A stretch of 64,000 bases of DNA from Niallia taxi (GCF_004005475.1 NZ_RZTZ01000012.1:1-64000), one strand, 5' to 3'. Shown: positions 26,436 to 36,048, counted from the stretch's first letter. Made by a program: numbers and translations. The notes: generated by a model from the letters alone, not told the origin.

Positions 26436-27047
26436 ATGAGCGGCAAAAGTACAAATATTACTTGGCATGACCAGACAGTTTCAAAAGGACGCAGAAGAGA
26501 GAAAAGCAAACATCACAGCTATGTATTATGGTTCACTGGGCTTTCTGGTTCAGGAAAATCATCTGTAGCAAATGCAGTTGCAGAGCGATTGTTTCAGGAT
26601 GAAACGCACACATATGTGCTTGATGGTGATAATATCCGATTCGGAATTAATAAGGACCTTGGCTTCTCGGAAGAGGACAGAAAGGAAAATATTCGCAGAA
26701 TCGGTGAGGTCAGCAAGCTGTTTGTAGACAGCGGCCAAGTCGTGCTGACAGCATTTATTTCTCCTTTCCGGAATGATCGCGAGGAAGTAAGAGCATTGCT
26801 TGAAGATGATGAGTTCGTTGAAGTATATGTGAAGTGCTCCCTTGAGGCTTGTGAGGCAAGAGATCCTAAAGGTCTTTACGAAAAGGCTAGACAAGGAATT
26901 ATTAAAGATTTCACAGGAATCAGCTCCCCGTACGAGGAACCGGCAAATCCGGAAATTGTGATAGATACAGAAAAATCTTCTATTGAAGATTGTGTAGAAC
27001 AAATTGTTCAATTTTTGAAAGAAAAAGGCTATTATAGAAACATATAA
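26436..27047 (+). CDS. cysC: adenylyl-sulfate kinase CysC
   Basis: A 203-residue kinase phosphorylating APS to PAPS. The P-loop is [12 protein letters not shown]. Further motifs are [35 protein letters not shown] and [10 protein letters not shown], all characteristic of APS kinases. The gene starts 17 bases after sat behind AGGGGGAT. With CysH it offers both APS and PAPS routes. Confidence 0.96.
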   Translation: MSGKSTNITWHDQTVSKGRRREKSKHHSYVLWFTGLSGSGKSSVANAVAERLFQDETHTYVLDGDNIRFGINKDLGFSEEDRKENIRRIGEVSKLFVDSGQVVLTAFISPFRNDREEVRALLEDDEFVEVYVKCSLEACEARDPKGLYEKARQGIIKDFTGISSPYEEPANPEIVIDTEKSSIEDCVEQIVQFLKEKGYYRNI

Positions 27048-27056
27048 ATGATAGAA

Positions 27057-27101
27057 AAAGGAATTATAGTGTCTCGTTTGTGAGAATCCTATAATTCCTT
27101 T
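27057..27101 (+). other. long perfect hairpin between cysC and sumT
   Basis: AAAGGAATTATAG (27057-27069) and CTATAATTCCTTT (27089-27101) form a perfect 13-base stem, and inner TCTC/GAGA can extend it. The following bases (CTGTTAAT) are not a strong T-run, so it may be a weak terminator, an RNA-processing site or an mRNA stabiliser that separates the two parts of the operon. Confidence 0.65.
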
Positions 27102-27159
27102 CTGTTAATATCGCTTGTTTTTAAGGGCTTTACTGCAGCAACAGAGGGAAGGTGAAATT

Positions 27160-27933
27160 GTGGGGAAAGTATATTTAGTAGGAGCAGGACCTGGAGATCC
27201 AGAACTAATTACAGTTAAAGGGCTGAATTGCATAAAAAATGCTGATGTCATTGTATATGATCGTCTTGTTAATGAGGAGCTGCTGCATTATGCAAAACCG
27301 AAAGCAGAGCTGATTTACTGCGGGAAGCTACCGCATCATCATGTGATGAAGCAGGAATTAATCAATCAGACTCTTGTGAAGCATGCTAAAAGAGGGAAAA
27401 TCGTAACAAGGCTCAAAGGGGGAGACCCATTTGTTTTTGGCAGAGGCGGAGAAGAAGCGGAAGAACTAGCTAAAAACCAAATTCCATTTGAAATTGTGCC
27501 AGGCATTACGGCAGGCATTGCTGCACCAAGCTATGCTGGCATACCTGTAACGCATAGAAACTATGGTTCTTCTTTTGCATTTGTAACAGGGCATATGAAA
27601 AATGGGGAAGAGGATAGCATTAAATGGGAAGCACTATGTCATATTGATACACTTGCAATTTATATGGGTGTGAGAAATTTGCCTAATATAAGAGCAAAGC
27701 TGCTTTCGTTCCAAAAAAGCGGAGATACACCTGTTGCTTTAATTAATTGGGGTACAACAAGCAGCCAAAAAACGATTGTCACAACTTTAGACAAGGTAGT
27801 AGAAGATGCGGAAAAAGGAAAGATTGAGAACCCATGTATGATTATTATTGGTGAGGTTGTTCGGATGCGAGAAAAAATCCAATGGTTTGAAAATTCATTT
27901 GAAGATTCATTGGCGAAAGAAGTGGTTTTATAA
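27160..27933 (+). CDS. sumT: uroporphyrinogen-III C-methyltransferase SumT
   Basis: A 257-residue SAM-dependent methyltransferase making precorrin-2 from uroporphyrinogen III, the branch point to siroheme. The N-terminus is MGKVYLVGAGPGDPELITVKG. LKGGDPFVFGRGGEEAE and VPGITAGIAAPSYAGIPVTHR are family signatures. I chose GTG 27160 because GGGAAGGTG lies just upstream and the length equals that of B. subtilis YlnD; the frame is open further upstream but has no ribosome site there. It overlaps sirB by one base. Confidence 0.95.
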   Translation: MGKVYLVGAGPGDPELITVKGLNCIKNADVIVYDRLVNEELLHYAKPKAELIYCGKLPHHHVMKQELINQTLVKHAKRGKIVTRLKGGDPFVFGRGGEEAEELAKNQIPFEIVPGITAGIAAPSYAGIPVTHRNYGSSFAFVTGHMKNGEEDSIKWEALCHIDTLAIYMGVRNLPNIRAKLLSFQKSGDTPVALINWGTTSSQKTIVTTLDKVVEDAEKGKIENPCMIIIGEVVRMREKIQWFENSFEDSLAKEVVL

Positions 27934-28691
27934 TGGAAGCTGTTTTATATATATGCCATGGCAGCAGAGTAAAGGAAGCGAGCGATCAAGCGATAACCTT
28001 CATAAAGGAATGTATGAAGGAAAGCAGTTACCCTATCCAGGAATATTCTTTTCTTGAGCTGTCTGAGCCTAGTATCGAGGAAGGCTTCAAGGCATGTGTA
28101 GCTAAAGGAGCAACGACTATTTATGCTGTGCCCGTTCTTTTACTGACAGCTGCACATGCGAAGGTGGATATTCCTGAAGTCCTTGATGAGCTTGTGAAGG
28201 AATTTCCAGCTATTCAATTGCATTATGGGCGTCCAATTGGTGTTCATGAAAAAATGGCAGAGATTGTGGCACATAAAGTTAAGCAGTCACAATCATATAA
28301 AGCAAAGGATGCTCTTGTTCTTTTAGTAGGCAGAGGAAGCAGTGATCCAGATGTGAAACGTGATCTAAGAGAAATAGGAGATATGGTGGAGAGCTCACTT
28401 AATGGAATAAAAGTGGAGGATTGCTATTTAACAGCCGCTTCTCCAAGCTTTGAGGATGCCCTTTTGGCTGCAAACCAATCCTCTTACGAAAATATTATCG
28501 TAATCCCATATTTACTGTTCACTGGAATATTGATGAATACGATGAAAAAAACAATAAATTCCCTTTCGAATGCAGAAAAGAAGTATGAGCTTTGCAGCTA
28601 CTTAGGCTATCACCCATTTATCTCAAGCATTTTAAAAGACAGAATTAAAGAAGCGGCAGAGGCTGATAAGTATGTTCCCATTAATGGTTGA
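27933..28691 (+). CDS. sirB: sirohydrochlorin ferrochelatase SirB
   Basis: A 252-residue CbiX/SirB-type chelatase inserting Fe2+ into sirohydrochlorin. Each half has one chelatase-like repeat: the first opens ICHGSRVKEASDQ with a metal-binding His, the second LVGRGSSDPDVKRD. VPVLLLTAAHAKVDIP carries another conserved His. The TAATG overlap with sumT and the 20-base overlap with sirC indicate coupling. It supplies siroheme for CysI. Confidence 0.92.
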   Translation: MEAVLYICHGSRVKEASDQAITFIKECMKESSYPIQEYSFLELSEPSIEEGFKACVAKGATTIYAVPVLLLTAAHAKVDIPEVLDELVKEFPAIQLHYGRPIGVHEKMAEIVAHKVKQSQSYKAKDALVLLVGRGSSDPDVKRDLREIGDMVESSLNGIKVEDCYLTAASPSFEDALLAANQSSYENIIVIPYLLFTGILMNTMKKTINSLSNAEKKYELCSYLGYHPFISSILKDRIKEAAEADKYVPING

Positions 28692-29277
28692 TATGAAGAA
28701 TAAGAAATGTGTTGTTGCCGGAGGAGGCAGTATTGCACTAAGGAAGGTGCGCGCACTTCTGGAAGCAGATGCAAGAATTACAGTCATCAGCCCTGAAATA
28801 TGCCCAGAGCTTGAGGAGCTTGAGCGAAAGGGAGTAATTGCAGCAGTAAAAAGAGAAGTGACAGATGTAGATTTTGAAGGAGCCTTTTTTGTTGTCGCAG
28901 CTACAAATAATCCGCAAACAAATCATACTATTGCAAGTAAGCTGAGTGACCGCATGCTGGTGAATGATGTTTCAGCAATAGCCAACGGAAATTGTCATGT
29001 ACCTGCTAGCCTTCAAAGGGGCAGGCTAACATTAAGTGTCTCCACAATGGGGGCAAGCCCGATTTTGGCAAGGAAAATTAAAGAGAGCTGGGCACAAGAG
29101 TATGAAGAGGACATGGAGGAATATTTGGATTTTCTGTTTAATGCCCGGGAAATGATTAAAAAGGCCAATTTGACTCCTGCAGATAAAAAAGGTTTGTTGG
29201 AGGAAATTACAGATAATAAATATAGACAGTCCTCCTTGTTAAGAAAGGACTTTCAGAGGATTTTCCAAAACTTCTAA
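28672..29277 (+). CDS. sirC: precorrin-2 dehydrogenase SirC
   Basis: A 201-residue NAD-dependent dehydrogenase oxidising precorrin-2 to sirohydrochlorin. The Rossmann motif VVAGGGSIALRKVRALLEADA is near the N-terminus. VNDVSAIANGNCHVPASLQRG and STMGASPILARKIK are conserved in the Met8p/CysG N-terminal family. The start at ATG 28672, giving MFPLMVDMKNKK, lies inside sirB, an overlap also common in relatives. It is the last gene of the cys operon. Confidence 0.92.
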   Translation: MFPLMVDMKNKKCVVAGGGSIALRKVRALLEADARITVISPEICPELEELERKGVIAAVKREVTDVDFEGAFFVVAATNNPQTNHTIASKLSDRMLVNDVSAIANGNCHVPASLQRGRLTLSVSTMGASPILARKIKESWAQEYEEDMEEYLDFLFNAREMIKKANLTPADKKGLLEEITDNKYRQSSLLRKDFQRIFQNF

Positions 29278-29300
29278 CAAGAGGATGTTAGAGGTTTTTT
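29271..29300 (+). terminator. terminator of the sulfate-assimilation operon
   Basis: CTTCTAAC / GTTAGAGG (one wobble) is followed by six T. The 5' arm contains the sirC stop codon. Confidence 0.85.
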
Positions 29301-29318
29301 GCTTTGCTTTCGATTAAA

Positions 29319-29345
29319 AGCCTGCCGATATGCTAGCGGCAGGCT
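29319..29345 (-). terminator. terminator of the nrnB transcript
   Basis: AGCCTGCCG / CGGCAGGCT is a perfect 9-base stem with a 9-base loop. On the minus strand it is followed by TTTAAT, a modest U-run. Confidence 0.7.
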
Positions 29346-29353
29346 ATCGTTTA

Positions 29354-30532
29354 TTATTTAGTTTTTACAAATTCCATTACATAACGTACATATTTGTCAT
29401 CCTTGCACATCCATGCACCGTGATTTCTCTTTAAGAAGTTTTCACCTTCCTGGAAAGAGGAAAATGTTTCAGGCAGCTTTGTCTTCTTTTTGTTAATGAC
29501 CCATTGCTGCTTGCCGACTGGGTATAAATAAAACAACTCATCGTGTTTATTTTCATAGAGTGTACCTAATGGAGAGTTTTTCTTGTTATAATCGTTCTTT
29601 CTTGGGTCTTCCCTTAATGGTTCAAGTGGGAATGTATCTGTCACAAAGCTTTTATATGCTTCATTTGTCATTGTGCAGCCGGATGCCTTAACATGTCCGC
29701 CTCCACCATATGTACCAGCAATCTTGGAAACATCGACATGATCATGAATGGTGCGGAAGCCGACCCTTTTTCCGCCGATGTTAAGAATTGCAATATAATC
29801 CAGATGAGGATAATCCTTGCCTAACTCATTGCCTAGCTCTGAATGATAGGATTCAGCATAGACAACTCCGGCATAATAACCGTCGACCTGTGCTTGAACT
29901 AGCTCGCGCCTTTTCCGGCGAATATAGCGTTCAATTTTCTTTTCTTCTAAGTCGAGAATCTGTTTTTCAACTTCATCAAAGAAGAAGTGATCACTGTTTG
30001 CCAGTCTCTCCACCATTTTTTCTACAAATTCATCAAAAGAAATTAAGTAAAAAAGTGCATTAAGCTTTTGGGCGTCAAAGTTTTCATTTTTCTCCCAATC
30101 CCAAGTATCGTATTGTCTGACAAGCTCAACAAACTCTGCCATGCTGTCAGAGGCAGTTAGGTGTCCGTTTTTTACAAGGTACTCATACAATAAGGAAGTA
30201 GCACATGTGGATATCCCATCTGCATCCTCTACTAAAACATGTCCCCATTCAAAATCATTAAGATGCAAGGCTGTTTTATGGTGATCAATAAGTTGAACCT
30301 TGCCGCCCTTCTTATAATAATCATCAAGCCTGATGGCATTCTCTTCACTGACAGACAGGTCTGTCACAATTAGAAAGGTATCCTCAGGTTTGTGATCAAG
30401 GAATCTTTCCACTTCTAGATTAAGGCTGGAAACGGAATTATAGCGTACCTCTACGCTTTCTCCAAAGGCAAGCTTTGCAATGATTCCGCAGCCGACTCCA
30501 TCCAGGTCGTTATGCGATAATAATTTATACAT
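29354..30532 (-). CDS. nrnB: NrnB-like DHH phosphoesterase
   Basis: A 392-residue DHH/DHHA1 protein. MYKLLSHNDLDGVGCG and LIDHHKTALHL give the Asp and DHH metal-binding motifs. The C-terminal DHHA1 substrate motif is GGGGHVKASG. Size and sequence match B. subtilis NrnB (YngD), which degrades short RNAs (nanoRNAs) and pGpG-type dinucleotides from the 3' end. I chose ATG 30532 behind AGAGGTG rather than the upstream in-frame start at 30583, which has no ribosome site and gives a hydrophobic extension. Confidence 0.88.
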   Translation of the reverse strand: MYKLLSHNDLDGVGCGIIAKLAFGESVEVRYNSVSSLNLEVERFLDHKPEDTFLIVTDLSVSEENAIRLDDYYKKGGKVQLIDHHKTALHLNDFEWGHVLVEDADGISTCATSLLYEYLVKNGHLTASDSMAEFVELVRQYDTWDWEKNENFDAQKLNALFYLISFDEFVEKMVERLANSDHFFFDEVEKQILDLEEKKIERYIRRKRRELVQAQVDGYYAGVVYAESYHSELGNELGKDYPHLDYIAILNIGGKRVGFRTIHDHVDVSKIAGTYGGGGHVKASGCTMTNEAYKSFVTDTFPLEPLREDPRKNDYNKKNSPLGTLYENKHDELFYLYPVGKQQWVINKKKTKLPETFSSFQEGENFLKRNHGAWMCKDDKYVRYVMEFVKTK

Positions 30533-30659
30533 TTTTTTCACCTCTGCCCAATAGTATAATCTAATATGGAAAAAATAGAACAACTATCTCGAATAATTCT
30601 TCTTATTAGAACATAAAAAGAGAAGACCTAAGGATGCTACTTAGGTCACTCATTTACTA

Positions 30660-33600
30660 TCATTCAAAAGAAACAAAAACCTGATAGTTGCCTACTTGCA
30701 TTTCAACCATATTATCTGACATCTGATAATAGATGTTATTTAAAAGAATGCCACTGCTGATAAGGCTCTCGTGTTCCCTTACTAATGAAAGAAATTCCTG
30801 AGACCCGCCAAGCTTTAAATCAATACGCTTTTCAACAGGTAGGTTTTTCTGCTTTCTTAAGTCTTGAACAGAGCGAATAAAATCTCTTATGAAACCTTCC
30901 TGTGCCAACTCAGCAGTGATGCTCGTATCTATTATAACAGTAAAGTTTCTGTTTGATGCCTCACTATAGCCTGACCTAGAAGCAGACTTATAAACAAGCA
31001 CATCTTCTTTTTGAAGCTCTACTTGTTGCCCATCCAGATTTAAAGTTAATTGCCAATCATGAAGAAATTGCTCAATCTCTTTCTGTGTCAAAGTGGAGAG
31101 GGCGTTATGAACAGGATTTGCCAGCTTGCCAAGGCGCTTGCCGGCATTTTTAAAGTTAAGCTTAAGGCTATGCTGAATATATCCCTTACTCGATTCGGCC
31201 CAATCTATCTGTTTCACATTCAGCTCACTCTTGATGATTTCACTAAAGCTTCGCAGTACATCAGAAGTTAGTTCGTTTGAAACGATTGCCATCATGGCCA
31301 AAGGCTGTTTTGTTTTGACTTGGGTCTGATGACGAATGCTTCTACCAAGCTCCACAATTTCTCTGACTGCGCTCATTTTCTGCTCAAGCTCTAAATCAAT
31401 GGTCAATTCATTGCTTTTTGGGAAATCCTCCAAATGGACACTTTTGCCTGTCAGTTTATAATGTATATCTTCAGCTGTAAAAGGCGTAAATGGTGCAAGC
31501 AGCTTTGTTATTTGCACAAGCAGATTATAAAGGGTATGGTAAGCGCATGTTTTGTCTGCGGTCATTCCTTCACTCCAGAACCTTTCTCTGTTTCGGCGGA
31601 TATACCAGTTGCTAACATCCTCAAGCAGATTGCCGATATGCCTTGCTGCGTTTGTAAGCTGGAAGTTTTCCATTTCCTTGTTTACTTGAGATACAGTCGA
31701 AGCAAGACGGGAATTAGCCCATTTGTCCATTAATGTTAACGAACCAGCTTCAATAGATGATTGTGGGCTAAATCCGTCAATGTCAGCATACAGCTTATAG
31801 AAATGATGAAGGCTTGTTAATGTATCGACTAATTTAGATTTTGCTTCTTGGACATTTTTAACTGAAAATCTTTTCTGGTTCCATGGAGCGCTGTCTTCGA
31901 TCAATGCCCATCTTAATGAGTCAGCTCCGTATTCATAGATAAGCTCAACCGGATCGAGTGCGTTTCCTTTGCTTTTAGACATTTTCTGGCCATTTTCATC
32001 AAGTACATGGCCTGTTGCTAAAACATTTTTATATGGCAGTTCTCCATTATAAAGCGTAGATACAGCTAATAAGGAATAGAACCAGCCGCGTGTTTGGTCA
32101 ATTCCCTCAACAACTACGTCTGCTGGATACTGGCTTTTCCATAGTTCCTTGTTTTCAAATGGAGCATGATATTGTGCAAAGGGCATGGAGCCACTGTCGA
32201 ACCAAACGTCGATTACCTCAGGTGTGCGTACCATCAGCGTGCTACAGGAAGGACAAGGGAATGTTATGTTATCGACATATGGCTTATGAAGCTCAAGCTC
32301 ATCCAAATTACTGTCTGTTAGGTTCTCTAAATCAGCGATGCTTTTTGGTGCCGTTTGTTTCTTACATGCAGGACATTCCCAAACATTCAAAGGTGTTCCC
32401 CAATACCTGCTGCGGCTGATGTTCCAATCTACCATTTGTTCTAGGAAATTCCCGAAGCGCCCATCCTTTATATGGTCTGGATACCAGTTTACCTGCTGGT
32501 TATTTGCTATCATTGCATCCTTCACAGCTGTTGTTTGAATGAACCAGCTTTCAAGTGCATAATACAGAAGGGGCGAATCACACCGCCAGCAATGAGGGTA
32601 GGAATGTTCATATTTTTCTTTATGAAATAATAAGCCTTTTTCATGAAGCAGCTTGATGATATCCACGTCACAGTCTTTAACAAATCTGCCTGCTAGTGGA
32701 GTGACTGCTTCTGTATATTTACCGCTCCCATCAACGACCTGAACAAAGGAAAGATCATTTTCTTGGACTAGACGATAATCGTCTTCCCCGTATGCAGGTG
32801 CGATATGGACAATGCCTGTTCCGCTGTCTGCTGTAACAAAATCTCCGTGGACGACATAATGGCCCTTATCGACAGTGATGAAGGAGAATGGTGCTTCATA
32901 ATGAAGTCCGAGTAATGCACTACCTTCTATTGTTTCGAGAATAACGCTGTCAGCCGACATAGCCTTTTGGGCAAGAGCTTTAGCTGTTATATGGATTTCA
33001 GCACCTGTCTGTATCCGGACATATTCAAGCTTTGCGTTAACCGCAAGTGCAACATTTGCTGGTAATGTCCAAGGAGTTGTCGTCCAGCCGAGGATAAACT
33101 CGTTATCTCTGTCTTTTAGTTTGAATTTTACAGTTGCGCTTAAGTCTTTAACATCTTTATAGCCTTGCGCAACCTCATGGGAGCTTAAGGATGTTTGGCA
33201 GCTTGGGCAGTAGGGAGAAACCTTATGTCCTTTGTATAGCAGTCCTTTGTCATGAATGGTGCCGAGGATATGCCAAACAGACTCAATGTATTCATTGCTC
33301 ATTGTCATATAAGGATTCTCCATGTCCACCCAATAACCTAATTCCTTCGTGAAATCCCGCCATTGCTTTTCATAGGAAAAGACGCTCTCCTTGCATTTTT
33401 GAATAAATGCCTCTACTCCATAGTCCTCAATTGCTTGCTTACCAGAGATGCCTAAAGCTTTCTCCACGCCAAGTTCAACTGGCAAACCATGTGTGTCCCA
33501 GCCAGCCTTGCGGACGACCTGCTTGCCTGCCATTGTCTGGAAGCGTGCGATGATATCCTTTATTGTTCTGCCAAGTGCATGGCCTACATGGGGCATACCA

Positions 33601-33746
33601 TTAGCAGTAGGTGGTCCCTCGTAGAAAACAAAGGATTCTTGATCCTTTCTTGCTGCTACTGATTTTTCAAAAATATGCTCCTGCTCCCAAAATAAGCGTA
33701 CCCTTTTCTCTCTTTCTGTTTGCGTTTGCTGTTGGCTTTTTTCCAT
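30660..33746 (-). CDS. ileS: isoleucyl-tRNA synthetase, type 2-like
   Basis: A 1028-residue class Ia synthetase charging tRNA-Ile. The HxGH signature is HVGH at residues 53-56 (ANGMPHVGHALGR), and KMSKS is at about 587-591. CP1 editing-domain sequence is present (GWTTTPWTLPANVALAV). It is about 100 residues longer than the housekeeping B. subtilis enzyme (921 aa). It also has eukaryote-like features (GMPHVGH, VVVEGIDQTRGWFYSLL), which point to the IleRS2 group, often tolerant of mupirocin. A T-box leader with an Ile codon lies upstream. Whether a second ileS exists elsewhere cannot be seen. Confidence 0.93.
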   Translation of the reverse strand: MEKSQQQTQTEREKRVRLFWEQEHIFEKSVAARKDQESFVFYEGPPTANGMPHVGHALGRTIKDIIARFQTMAGKQVVRKAGWDTHGLPVELGVEKALGISGKQAIEDYGVEAFIQKCKESVFSYEKQWRDFTKELGYWVDMENPYMTMSNEYIESVWHILGTIHDKGLLYKGHKVSPYCPSCQTSLSSHEVAQGYKDVKDLSATVKFKLKDRDNEFILGWTTTPWTLPANVALAVNAKLEYVRIQTGAEIHITAKALAQKAMSADSVILETIEGSALLGLHYEAPFSFITVDKGHYVVHGDFVTADSGTGIVHIAPAYGEDDYRLVQENDLSFVQVVDGSGKYTEAVTPLAGRFVKDCDVDIIKLLHEKGLLFHKEKYEHSYPHCWRCDSPLLYYALESWFIQTTAVKDAMIANNQQVNWYPDHIKDGRFGNFLEQMVDWNISRSRYWGTPLNVWECPACKKQTAPKSIADLENLTDSNLDELELHKPYVDNITFPCPSCSTLMVRTPEVIDVWFDSGSMPFAQYHAPFENKELWKSQYPADVVVEGIDQTRGWFYSLLAVSTLYNGELPYKNVLATGHVLDENGQKMSKSKGNALDPVELIYEYGADSLRWALIEDSAPWNQKRFSVKNVQEAKSKLVDTLTSLHHFYKLYADIDGFSPQSSIEAGSLTLMDKWANSRLASTVSQVNKEMENFQLTNAARHIGNLLEDVSNWYIRRNRERFWSEGMTADKTCAYHTLYNLLVQITKLLAPFTPFTAEDIHYKLTGKSVHLEDFPKSNELTIDLELEQKMSAVREIVELGRSIRHQTQVKTKQPLAMMAIVSNELTSDVLRSFSEIIKSELNVKQIDWAESSKGYIQHSLKLNFKNAGKRLGKLANPVHNALSTLTQKEIEQFLHDWQLTLNLDGQQVELQKEDVLVYKSASRSGYSEASNRNFTVIIDTSITAELAQEGFIRDFIRSVQDLRKQKNLPVEKRIDLKLGGSQEFLSLVREHESLISSGILLNNIYYQMSDNMVEMQVGNYQVFVSFE

Positions 33747-33810
33747 GATAAATCCTCCTTTAAAGGTGAATGCTTACCAGAAGATACTGGAACATGACAG
33801 ATTGAGTAAA

Positions 33811-34080
33811 AATAAAAAACACCCGTCCCTATAAAAAGGGACGAGTGTTATATACCCGCGTTACCACCCAAATTCTGCTGCAATAAGCAGTCAGCTCTTA
33901 GTCAACGTACCATCATACGTGTTCCTTGTTAACGGTGGAAGTCCCGGCAAGGCTTACTCCTATTTCAGCCTTGCATCTCAGAGGTGATGTTTCTGTCTGG
34001 ATTCATTGCCGGCTTCCACCATACCCGGCTCGCTGTAAATTCATGCCAAGACGTACTTGTTCTCTTCATCGATTTTTATA
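33811..34080 (-). ncRNA. T-box leader (isoleucine specifier) of ileS
   Basis: On the minus strand: stem I with GATGAAGAGAACAAGTA near 34070, and the specifier codon ATC at 33988-33986 followed by ACCTCTGAG. The T-box sequence is GGGTGGTAACGCGGG at 33870-33856, with UGGU to pair with the tRNA-Ile 3' end. Last is a terminator ACACTCGTCCC / GGGACGGGTGT plus six T (33849-33814). Uncharged tRNA-Ile should favour antitermination and ileS expression. Confidence 0.95.
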
Positions 34081-34100
34081 AATTCTGGAATGTTTTGTAT

Positions 34101-34129
34101 ATAATAGCACTTATCAGTTCTTTATACAA
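34101..34129 (-). promoter_or_regulatory. promoter of the ileS T-box transcript
   Basis: On the minus strand TTGTAT (34129-34124), a 17-base spacer and TATTAT (34106-34101) lie just before the leader. Confidence 0.6.
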
Positions 34130-34152
34130 GAGATAATAGCTGTAGTAGTATA

Positions 34153-36048
34153 CTATACGGAATTAGTGTTCTTTAGTGACTGTAAATAATGGGAAATTGC
34201 CAGTAAGGGATAGATTTTGCTGTAGCTATGGTAATGAATATAGAATTGTCCAGGCAGCCCAATTCCTGTAGGATAGGTGCTGCTCAGCGTATTCTTGTTT
34301 GCTGTTAAAAGAAATTTTAGTCCTCTTGTAACTGCCTCACTTTTCGATTCACCTGCGGCTACAAGGGCATCAATTGCCCAAGCAGTCTGCGAATCTGTAC
34401 TAAAGGGAAGGGCGATAAATGTGCGCTTTTCACTGCTTCGGCATGATTCACCCCAGCCTCCGTCCTGTCTTTGAATGGATTTCAACCACTTAACACCTTT
34501 TTCTATACTCGCATGCTTTTCGGAAAATCCAGCAGCCCTTAAACCAGTGATTGCTGCCCATGTCCCATAAATATAGCAAACACCCCAGCGCCCGTACCAG
34601 GAGCCGTCCCTCTCTTGGTTGTCTAGGAGCCATTGAACAGAGGCCTTTAAGTGAGGGTGATTTTCTGTTAAACCGGCAAAATTCCCTAAATATTCAAGTA
34701 CTCTGCCTGTCAAATCTGGTGTAGATGGATCGACAGCAGCATCTTTGGCATTTTCAATTGGCACATGCTGAAGAAGCTCCCAATCTGTATTTTTTTCGAA
34801 CGCTCCCCAACCGCCATCTTTGTTTTGCATGGACAGCAGAAAGTTAGTCCCACGCTGCCAGGCTTCGTGAATGACCTTATTATTGGCGGCTGATCTTGTT
34901 AAGGCTCTTAACGCAGCAGAGGTGTCATCATTATCTGGATTATTTGTATTAATGTCAGAAAACCCCCAGCCTCCAGGAGAGGTCCCTTTGTTATGAACAT
35001 GCCAGTCTCCTAATTTTGTGTGCTGCTTTTTTAAAAGATAGTCAACAGATTTGGAGATGAAATCATCGTTTGGCAAACACCCTGCTTCTTGAAGGCTATA
35101 GCTTATTAATGCTGTGTCCCATACTGTGCTTGTTGAGTTCTCCAAATGGGCATGTGTTCCTGTTTTGTCAATAAGGGCGGACAGTCCTGACATAGCCTTT
35201 TGAATAACAGGTGAGTCTTTGCGATAGCCGAGTGACAGGAGCCCATAAATCATAAAAAAGGTTGCACTTGCATAGCTGTATAGTGTCCCATCCTCCTCGA
35301 GCCGGTCTAATATATATTTCTCAGCATAGTAATAGCCAAGCTGATGAAGATAGCTGGGCCATTTCCCAATTCTTTTCATTTCCTTCCAAACAAAAGAGAA
35401 AGGAGATCTTTCATCCTCTAAATACTCTATGGCAGGGGAGGCTTCGTCATTTCTAATATGAAGGTCACTTAGGTTTGGTTTGTTTTTGGATTTGATGGTG
35501 AATTTTTTATTAGAGGCAAGGAGCATTGGGATGAAATGAATACGCGCATATGCGCTGAATTGAAAGAAATTTACCGGTTGGAAGGACGGCAGCAGCAAAA
35601 AAGTCATGGGTACATAAATCATTTTAGACCATGGATAAAGCCCATTGACTGAAAGCATCCACCTAATCATAAAATGTGCTTTAGAAATACCTCCGTTTGT
35701 CACTATAAAGGACTTTGCTTTTTTCATGTTTTCATCAGACCGATTCACATACCCAGAATATAAAAGAGCTGTATAGGCGATAATTGTTGCAGATAAATGG
35801 CCGTTCGGTTCATCCTGATATGCTTTCCAATATCCTTCCTTCTGTTGGGAGGCTTTCAGTGAGTCAACAAGTAGCTTAATGTTTTCCTCCTCAGTTTTCA
35901 TATCCAGCGCTCTGCATGTAATGATAAAGAAGGCATCTGTCATTAAACTGCCTTGAAAACGAAAGCGAAAGGAGCCGTCTGTATGTTGGAGACTCGCAAG
36001 TTCAGCTACTCTCCGTTTTTGTTCTCTAACAATCAGTTCTGTTTCCAA
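34153..36048 (-). CDS. sqhC: squalene-hopene / sporulenol-type terpene cyclase SqhC
   Basis: A 631-residue prenyltransferase-fold cyclase. The protonating DxDD motif is Asp372-Asn-Asp-Asp in NNPDNDDTSAALRAL. Many QW repeats are present (QNKDGGWGAFE, QERDGSWYGRWG, QRQDGGWGES). ENSTSTVWDTALISY and GWGFSDINTNNPD match B. subtilis SqhC, which cyclises C35 tetraprenyl-beta-curcumene to sporulenol in spores. A hopene-forming role is the alternative. No signal peptide is seen; the family is monotopic. The start TTG 36048 behind GAGGTGAT is chosen; the frame is open to 36435 but lacks a ribosome site there. Confidence 0.9.
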   Translation of the reverse strand: METELIVREQKRRVAELASLQHTDGSFRFRFQGSLMTDAFFIITCRALDMKTEEENIKLLVDSLKASQQKEGYWKAYQDEPNGHLSATIIAYTALLYSGYVNRSDENMKKAKSFIVTNGGISKAHFMIRWMLSVNGLYPWSKMIYVPMTFLLLPSFQPVNFFQFSAYARIHFIPMLLASNKKFTIKSKNKPNLSDLHIRNDEASPAIEYLEDERSPFSFVWKEMKRIGKWPSYLHQLGYYYAEKYILDRLEEDGTLYSYASATFFMIYGLLSLGYRKDSPVIQKAMSGLSALIDKTGTHAHLENSTSTVWDTALISYSLQEAGCLPNDDFISKSVDYLLKKQHTKLGDWHVHNKGTSPGGWGFSDINTNNPDNDDTSAALRALTRSAANNKVIHEAWQRGTNFLLSMQNKDGGWGAFEKNTDWELLQHVPIENAKDAAVDPSTPDLTGRVLEYLGNFAGLTENHPHLKASVQWLLDNQERDGSWYGRWGVCYIYGTWAAITGLRAAGFSEKHASIEKGVKWLKSIQRQDGGWGESCRSSEKRTFIALPFSTDSQTAWAIDALVAAGESKSEAVTRGLKFLLTANKNTLSSTYPTGIGLPGQFYIHYHSYSKIYPLLAISHYLQSLKNTNSV

